The notes beneath the pieces were generated by a model. It worked only from the letters and a program-made list of their open reading frames with translations, was not told the DNA's origin and searched no databases. A DNA stretch of 8,020 nucleotides, taken from NCBI GenBank assembly GCA_937880065.1, contig CALFMA010000052.1, positions 1-8,020 of the forward strand. Direction: 5' to 3'. Shown here one piece after another: positions 1 to 4,226 of this stretch (its first letter is position 1; each line of letters begins with the position of its first letter). The position numbers and the translations under genes were made by a program. This stretch comes from an uncultured Ruminococcus sp. GTDB lineage: Bacteria > Bacillota_A > Clostridia > Oscillospirales > Ruminococcaceae.

Positions 1-1581
1 ACCGTCTGCACCGAAAGCCTTTGCGAGCCCCACAAAATCGGTTTTACGGGTAAGAACGGTGTTTGAATAATGCTTATCATAGAAAAGTGTTTGCCATTGA
101 CGAACCATTCCGAGAACGCCGTTATTCATAATAACGACCACAACGGGAACGCTATACCTCACGGCGGTCGCAAGCTCGTTAAGATTCATACCGAAGCTGC
201 CGTCACCTGTGAAAAGGATTGAACGCTTGCCTGTAGTTGCCGCACCGATAGCCGCACCCATACCGTAACCCATTGTGCCAAGTCCTCCGCTTGTGAGGAA
301 TGTACGTGGCTTTTTGAATGGGTAACGCTGTGCAGTCCACATCTGATGCTGTCCTACATCTGTTACAACAACGTCATTTTCCCCAGCTTTTCCGCTTATT
401 ATGTCAATAATAGCGTAGGGGTCAAGGCGGTTTTCAGCAGGAATTCCCGACATACTGCAAGGCTTTGTGCAGTCGCCGCACTTCTTTTCAAAGTCCTTTT
501 TAGCGGCATATGCACTATCAAGTCGGCGGATTTCCTCCTCTTTGAGTTCAGCAATACGCTTGCTCCAGTCGCTTCTCTCTGTCGTTTCAAGCATTGGGAG
601 AAGTCTGTAAAGGGAGTCCTTTATATCGCCTTGAATTGACAGATTTGAAGTGATATTCTTGTCAAGTTCCGCTGAATCTATGTCAATGTGAATTAAGCTG
701 AAATTCTTGTTAAATCGCTGTTTATCGCCTGTTGCTCTGTCGGAAAATCTTGCACCGAGAGCAATTACCAAATCAGCTTCGTCAAGGGCAATTGATGACG
801 CAAACTGACCGTGCATACCGTTCATACCGAGGAAACGTGGGTTATCCTTTGGAATTGCGGAAAGTCCCATAAGGGTACAGCCGATTGGAGCGTCAATTTT
901 CTCAGCAAGTTCAATGATTTCCGCCGATGCCTTACCCGAAATAATACCGCCGCCGAAGTAGATGTATGGACGCTTTGAAGTCTTTATCATTTCAGCTGCC
1001 TGCTTTAATTTCAGTTCAGATGCGAATTTAAGGGGATAAGGGCGGACAGGGTCATTCTTTGGCTCGAAATCCCATTGTGCCACCTGAACATCTTTAGGAA
1101 TATCCACAAGAACAGGTCCGGGTCTGCCCGATTTTGCAATTTTAAAGGCGGAACGGAGAGTGTCGGCAAGTTCACGGATATCCTTAACAATGAAATTGTG
1201 CTTTGTGATTGGCATTGTCACGCCTACGATGTCAACCTCTTGGAAACTGTCCCTGCCTATTATAGATGTAGGCACGTTGCCTGTGATAGCAACCATTGGG
1301 ATTGAATCGAGGTAAGCCGTAGCAATACCTGTTACAAGGTTAGTTGCACCGGGACCCGATGTAGCGATACATACACCGACTTTGCCTGTTGTTCTTGCGT
1401 AGCCGTCAGCTGCGTGAGATGCACCCTGTTCGTGGGCGGTGAGAATGTGGTTAATTCTGTCGCTGCATTGATAAAGTTCATCAAACAGGCTGAGTACCTG
1501 ACCGCCCGGATAGCCGAAAACGGTATCAACTCCCTGTTCTATCAGCGTTTCAACAACGATTTTTGCACCTGATATTTTCAT
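1..1581 (-). CDS. ilvB: Acetolactate (acetohydroxyacid) synthase large subunit, partial (C-terminus off the window)
   Basis: ThDP-, FAD- and Mg-dependent enzyme. It condenses two pyruvates to 2-acetolactate (Val/Leu branch), or pyruvate with 2-oxobutyrate (Ile branch), as the first common step of branched-chain amino acid synthesis in the cytosol. The reading frame is open from the ATG to base 1, giving 527 codons; the family is usually about 550-570 residues, so roughly the last 30-40 are missing. Visible features: the N-terminal Pyr domain with the ThDP-activating glutamate E51 (TAHEQGASHAADGYAR), the GPGATNL loop (about 77-83), the RPGPVLVDIPKDVQ segment (about 153-166), a central FAD domain, and the C-terminal PP domain with GDG (459-461) and NN (486-487) as the ThDP/metal motif. 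The ATG at 1581 follows AAAGGA with 9-base spacing. An in-frame ATG at 1590 abuts that site and is less likely. An unusual CxxCxxxC sequence (C368, C371, C375) sits in the linker before the PP domain. Regulation is by the attenuator upstream. A small subunit (ilvN) would be expected further downstream, outside the window. Confidence 0.97.
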   Translation of the reverse strand, partial: MKISGAKIVVETLIEQGVDTVFGYPGGQVLSLFDELYQCSDRINHILTAHEQGASHAADGYARTTGKVGVCIATSGPGATNLVTGIATAYLDSIPMVAITGNVPTSIIGRDSFQEVDIVGVTMPITKHNFIVKDIRELADTLRSAFKIAKSGRPGPVLVDIPKDVQVAQWDFEPKNDPVRPYPLKFASELKLKQAAEMIKTSKRPYIYFGGGIISGKASAEIIELAEKIDAPIGCTLMGLSAIPKDNPRFLGMNGMHGQFASSIALDEADLVIALGARFSDRATGDKQRFNKNFSLIHIDIDSAELDKNITSNLSIQGDIKDSLYRLLPMLETTERSDWSKRIAELKEEEIRRLDSAYAAKKDFEKKCGDCTKPCSMSGIPAENRLDPYAIIDIISGKAGENDVVVTDVGQHQMWTAQRYPFKKPRTFLTSGGLGTMGYGMGAAIGAATTGKRSILFTGDGSFGMNLNELATAVRYSVPVVVVIMNNGVLGMVRQWQTLFYDKHYSNTVLTRKTDFVGLAKAFGADG

Positions 1582-1608
1582 AAGTATCATTCCTTTTATT
1601 AATTATAC

Positions 1609-1636
1609 AAAAAGCCTCCGACATTCCGCCGGAGGC
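1609..1636 (-). terminator. Intrinsic terminator (attenuator) just upstream of ilvB
   Basis: Read on the minus strand, the arms GCCTCCG and CGGAGGC form a perfect 7-bp GC-rich stem around a 9-base loop. Five T residues (1609-1613) follow directly. It lies after the leader-peptide stop codon and only about 28 bases before the ilvB start, so its natural role is conditional termination of the ilvB transcript rather than the end of an upstream gene. The loop and last stem base (1622-1630) can instead pair with leader bases 1693-1701 as a 9-bp helix with one G-U pair, a candidate antiterminator. The fold was done by eye. Confidence 0.82.
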
Positions 1637-1672
1637 ATAAGCTGCATTGCTTTTAAGGACTAAATCACATAA

Positions 1673-1780
1673 TCAAGCAATTTTGCTTTTCGGGCAGAAT
1701 GAACACGGGCGGTGACCTGTAATGCTAATGACCACGCCTGTAATAATTATGATTTCGGAAGAAATATAAACCGTTCTCAT
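1673..1780 (-). CDS. Ile/Val-rich leader peptide of the ilvB attenuator (35 aa)
   Basis: A short open frame between a clear promoter and the ilvB attenuator. Its start ATG (1778-1780) follows AAGGAG (1790-1795) with 9-base spacing, and it ends at TGA (1673-1675). The 35 residues include 8 Ile and 3 Val but no Leu. A control-codon cluster reads EIIIITGVVISITGH, with four consecutive Ile codons (ATC ATA ATT ATT, codons 10-13) and Val-Val-Ile (codons 16-18). The tail contains HRPCSFCPK. This is the design of leader peptides that sense aminoacyl-tRNA supply by ribosome stalling (known from enterobacterial ilv operons and actinobacterial ilvB leaders). I infer that Ile and/or Val shortage stalls the ribosome, favours the antiterminator and lets transcription enter ilvB. 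An ATG closer to the SD (1787-1789) reads only three codons and is not a credible start. Homology to a named leader family is not known to me. Confidence 0.85.
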   Translation of the reverse strand: MRTVYISSEIIIITGVVISITGHRPCSFCPKSKIA

Positions 1781-1814
1781 AAATTCATGCTCCTTAGTGA
1801 TTTTGTACACTTCT

Positions 1815-1843
1815 ATTGTACCACTTTATTTATATAAAATCAA
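1815..1843 (-). promoter_or_regulatory. Sigma-A-type promoter for the ilvB leader transcript
   Basis: On the minus strand there is a -35 box TTGATT (1838-1843), a 17-base spacer and a -10 box TACAAT (1815-1820). This is close to the sigma-A consensus with ideal spacing. Transcription would begin near 1808, about 28 bases before the leader-peptide ATG, leaving room for its ribosome binding site. It makes ilvB independent of the leuA promoter. Confidence 0.8.
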
Positions 1844-2011
1844 TAAGGAGAGTGGTATTTTTTTGTGATTTGTAAATTATGTGAAGTGACAGGGCGAATT
1901 TCGGTGATGAATTGGTGAATTTGACGATTGAAAATTGTTTGTTTCAAAAAGCTAACGGCTTTTAAACAATTACGCATTAGCTAAAGGCTAAAGGCTAACA
2001 GCTAACGGCTT
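1844..2011. other. Intergenic region between leuA and the ilvB promoter
   Basis: No coding frame is convincing here. The right half (1941-2014) is filled by the heptad-repeat element described separately. The left half (1844-1940) is AT-rich with no recognised site beyond the edge of the ilvB promoter. The only candidate leuA terminator is the imperfect hairpin at 1941-1967, described separately. Confidence 0.6.
1941..1967 (-). terminator. Possible weak terminator downstream of leuA
   Basis: On the minus strand, GTTT-AAAAGC pairs with GCTTTT-(TG)-AAAC around the loop CGTTA. This is a 10-bp imperfect stem with a 2-base bulge. It is built partly from one heptad-repeat unit and lies about 45 bases after the leuA stop codon. 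The stem is AT-rich and only short T runs follow, so termination would be weak. It may simply be part of the repeat element. Confidence 0.35.
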
Positions 2012-2014
2012 TTA
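1951..2014. repeat. Heptad-repeat element, copy 1 (GCTAAxx units plus ATTACGCATT core)
   Basis: Four perfectly phased 7-base units GCTAAAG, GCTAAAG, GCTAACA, GCTAACG run from 1980 to 2007, followed by a partial GCT. To their left are the core ATTACGCATT (1969-1978) and a single AGCTAACGGCTTTTA unit, which is repeated exactly at the array's right end. That right end runs into the leuA stop codon (2012-2014). The core and its flanks match copy 2 near 4165-4210, so the two elements are related. Function is unknown; 3'-end RNA structure or a dispersed repeat family are both possible. Confidence 0.8.
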
Positions 2015-3673
2015 TCTCATCATATTATTTACAGCACTGACAAGAGCCTTGATTGATGAAACGATAATATCGTTGTCGATACCTGTTCCCCAGTAGCTAC
2101 TGCCCTGTGTATCGGTGATTTCCACATATGAAACAGCCTCAGAGGTTGAGCCAATCTGTAAAGCGTGTTCGGTATAGGTGTTGACGCTGAAATCAAGTTC
2201 AGTATATGAGCGTATAGCGTTGCTTACAGCGTCTAGTCGTCCGTTTCCTGTATCGGTTACAGCTGCCCTCTTGCCGTTGAAATTCAGCGATACCGTAGTT
2301 TCAATGCCCTCATTGCATTGCTTGTAATGAGTTTCCGTAACATTCAGCGGAGATGCAATATTTATAAAGCTTTCCTTGAATATGCCGAAAACTTCATCAG
2401 GCATAAGTTCCTTGTGGCTGCGGTCTGAAATTCCCTTGACCATATATCCCACAACTTCACGCATTTTCTTGGGGAGATTGTAGCCGTAGCGTGTTTCGAG
2501 AATGTATCCGATGCCGCCCTTGCCCGACTGGCTGTTGATGCGGATAACATCTGCGGAGTATTCCTTGCCCACGTCCTTGGGATCGATTGGCAGATAGGGA
2601 ACTGTCCAGAAGTCCGTGTGACCTTCCTCACGCCACTTCATACCCTTTGCAATAGCGTCCTGATGTGAGCCGCTGAATGCCGCAAATACAAGCTTTCCCG
2701 AATATGGTGAACGCTCATACACATTCATACGTGTGACACGGGTATAAAGCTCTGTAATTGACGGAATATCGGATAAATCCAGCTGTGGGTCAATGCCCTG
2801 TGAATACATATTCATAGCAAGAGTGATAATGTCAACATTTCCTGTACGCTCGCCGTTTCCGAAAAGTGTTCCCTCAACTCTGTCCGCACCTGCAAGGAGC
2901 GCCATTTCCGCATCTGCAACAGCACAGCCACGGTCATTGTGGGGGTGAGTTGAGATAATGACATTTTCACGATATTTCACGTTATCGCACATAAATTCAA
3001 CCTGATTTGCATAGACGTGAGGCATTGAAACCTGCACCGTAACAGGGAGATTTATGATAACTTTATCTTCGGGGGTAGGCTGCCATATATCGAGGACAGC
3101 ATTAGTTATTTCAAGGGCAAATTCAGGCTCAGTTCCTGTGAAACTTTCAGGGGAGTATTCAAAGCGGAAATTTCCCTCGTACTTTTCACGGTATTCCTTG
3201 CACAGTTTTGCACCTGTAACTGCGATATTTATGATTTCCTCCTTTGACTTGCGGAAAACCTGCTCACGCTGTGCCACGCTGGTGGAGTTGTAGAGGTGGA
3301 CGATAGCGTTTTTACAGCCACGGAGTGCCTCAAAAGTCTTTTCGATAATATGCTCTCTTGACTGCGTGAGAACCTGAATTGCCACATCATCTGGAATCAT
3401 ATTCTGCTCAATGAGAGTGCGGCAGAATTCATATTCTGTATCGGAGGCGGCAGGGAAACCGATTTCAATTTCCTTGAATCCGATGTCAACGAGGAGCTTG
3501 AAAAACTCCAGTTTTTCTTCAAGGCTCATAGGCGTGATAAGTGCCTGATTTCCGTCACGGAGGTCAACGCTGCACCATATGGGGGCATTGTCAATGTAAG
3601 TTTTTTCCGCCCATTTCATAGGGGGATTGGGGATACTGAAAAACTGTCGTGTGTACTTTGAAACATTCATCAT
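2012..3673 (-). CDS. leuA: 2-isopropylmalate synthase, long (fungal/actinobacterial-like) form
   Basis: Condenses acetyl-CoA with 2-oxoisovalerate to 2-isopropylmalate, the committed step of leucine synthesis. The 553-residue protein has a HMGL-like TIM barrel: the WCSVDLRDGNQAL substrate/metal motif (D40), the GFPAAS strand, the metal-binding STHPHNDRG (H243, H245), and FGNGERTGN (about 271-279). A linker follows, then a C-terminal LeuA regulatory/dimerisation domain (about 430-550) ending in a GTGIDNDI segment typical of the leucine-feedback site. The N-terminal KYxxF..PxPPMKWAEKTY lead and the overall length place it with the yeast/Mycobacterium-like class rather than the shorter Bacillus-type LeuA. 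The start at 3673 (ATG ATG) follows AAGGAGAG with about 7-base spacing; the second ATG at 3670 is nearly as good. A longer in-frame extension to 3814 reads through the T-box leader and is rejected. It stands alone between its own promoter/T-box and the ilvB promoter. Confidence 0.97.
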   Translation of the reverse strand: MMNVSKYTRQFFSIPNPPMKWAEKTYIDNAPIWCSVDLRDGNQALITPMSLEEKLEFFKLLVDIGFKEIEIGFPAASDTEYEFCRTLIEQNMIPDDVAIQVLTQSREHIIEKTFEALRGCKNAIVHLYNSTSVAQREQVFRKSKEEIINIAVTGAKLCKEYREKYEGNFRFEYSPESFTGTEPEFALEITNAVLDIWQPTPEDKVIINLPVTVQVSMPHVYANQVEFMCDNVKYRENVIISTHPHNDRGCAVADAEMALLAGADRVEGTLFGNGERTGNVDIITLAMNMYSQGIDPQLDLSDIPSITELYTRVTRMNVYERSPYSGKLVFAAFSGSHQDAIAKGMKWREEGHTDFWTVPYLPIDPKDVGKEYSADVIRINSQSGKGGIGYILETRYGYNLPKKMREVVGYMVKGISDRSHKELMPDEVFGIFKESFINIASPLNVTETHYKQCNEGIETTVSLNFNGKRAAVTDTGNGRLDAVSNAIRSYTELDFSVNTYTEHALQIGSTSEAVSYVEITDTQGSSYWGTGIDNDIIVSSIKALVSAVNNMMR

Positions 3674-3683
3674 AATAATTCTC

Positions 3684-3690
3684 TCCTTAA
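3684..3690 (-). promoter_or_regulatory. leuA ribosome binding site
   Basis: AAGGAGAG on the minus strand lies about 7 bases before the ATG ATG pair of leuA and downstream of the T-box terminator. It fixes the true start at 3673 rather than at the upstream in-frame ATG, which has no such site and lies inside the riboswitch. Confidence 0.8.
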
Positions 3691-3721
3691 AATTTTTGCG
3701 GAGTCTGCTGTGGGGAGAAAT

Positions 3722-3758
3722 AAAAAATCTCTCCCATGCACAACAGGCATGGAAGAGA
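3722..3758 (-). terminator. T-box intrinsic terminator upstream of leuA
   Basis: On the minus strand a 12-bp stem (TCTCTTCCATGC with GCATGGGAGAGA, one G-U pair) encloses a 7-base loop and is followed by six T residues (3722-3727). It is mutually exclusive with the antiterminator: the 5' arm bases CTCTTC (3752-3757) can instead pair with GAAGAG (3784-3789) just before the T-box sequence. It ends about 50 bases before leuA, the usual arrangement for a T-box-controlled gene. Confidence 0.92.
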
Positions 3759-3990
3759 CGAAATTCTATATTCCGTGGTACCACTCTTCTTGGTGTAAAG
3801 ATACACCCACTCATTTTGCGTCCGCTAACGCATATCTCTGTAACGGGAGAACCCGTTCGGAGCTAATTCGGCTGTATACCGCCGTTTCACCCGACTGCTC
3901 AGGGAGGAGCTATAACCTTTTCCGTTTGCCGTATTCTCACCATTTAACGACTCTCTGTGGAACAAATAAAGGCTTTATTTCCCTTCATTG
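3722..3990 (-). promoter_or_regulatory. T-box riboswitch (probable tRNA-Leu sensor) controlling leuA
   Basis: A full T-box leader on the minus strand. Stem I closes with AGGGA (3980-3984) against TCCCT (3901-3905) and carries the AGAGAG motif (3951-3956) and a GGTGAGAA apical segment (about 3934-3941). Just before the 3' closing strand lies CTC (3907-3909), one base from the stem, the expected position of the specifier codon. CTC is a Leu codon and agrees with the gene. The T-box sequence AGAGTGGTACCACGG (about 3772-3786) contains TGGT, which pairs with the NCCA end of uncharged tRNA; the U would match an A discriminator, as in tRNA-Leu. Uncharged tRNA-Leu should stabilise the antiterminator and allow leuA transcription. 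The specifier is assigned by eye; a second overlapping CTC (3904-3906) belongs to the stem. Confidence 0.9.
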
Positions 3991-4013
3991 CATTTGAATT
4001 TTATTACAATTTT

Positions 4014-4041
4014 ATTATATCACTAAAAAAATGTTTGTCAA
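4014..4041 (-). promoter_or_regulatory. Strong sigma-A-type promoter for the T-box–leuA transcript
   Basis: Perfect consensus hexamers on the minus strand: -35 TTGACA (4036-4041), 16-base spacer, -10 TATAAT (4014-4019). The expected start is near 4007, just ahead of the T-box stem I. A constitutively strong promoter is typical where control is exerted by the T-box terminator downstream. Confidence 0.88.
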
Positions 4042-4128
4042 GGGGATTTTAAAATGTTTAGTGGATTTTACTGAAAATCATGGTGCAAAATTGTGCGGTT
4101 TGGCTGATGCGCTGTGCTGTGCTGTGTA

Positions 4129-4226
4129 AGCTGTTAGCCTTTAGCCATTAGCTATTAGCTATAGGCTCTTTAAAATAATTACGCATTGCCGAAAAGCTAA
4201 AGGCTAACGGCTAAAAGCTAAAAGCT
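4129..4226. repeat. Heptad-repeat element, copy 2 (inverted arms with ATTACGCATT core)
   Basis: The left arm has TTAGCxx units (TTAGCCT, TTAGCCA, TTAGCTA, TTAGCTA; 4134-4161). The right arm has the same motif inverted (GCTAAAG, GCTAACG, GCTAAAA, GCTAAAA; 4196-4223, then GCT). Between them lies TTTAAAATAATTACGCATT, shared almost exactly with copy 1. The arms are imperfect inverted repeats in phase, so transcripts could fold into a hairpin of about 30 bp with the core in the loop. The right end overlaps the first base of the ftsK stop codon. No transposase, and no obvious target duplication, is visible. Confidence 0.82.

Noticed and set aside
346..639. Plus-strand frame of 97 codons opposite ilvB
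   Set aside because: It lies wholly antisense to the well-conserved ilvB coding sequence and has no protein-like features. The frames at 1075-1305 and 1332-1529 are rejected likewise.
1951..2014. CRISPR array interpretation of the heptad repeats
   Set aside because: Units are 7 bases with no spacers and no cas genes nearby. They are contiguous short tandem repeats.
3674..3814. A 47-codon upstream extension of leuA to an ATG at 3814
   Set aside because: It reads through the T-box antiterminator and terminator, has no ribosome binding site, and its Cys/Arg-rich sequence is unlike LeuA. The ATG at 3673 has AAGGAGAG at proper spacing.
4111..4125. Three tandem GCTGT pentamers
   Set aside because: Too short to support any function; likely chance or slippage in non-coding DNA next to the heptad element.
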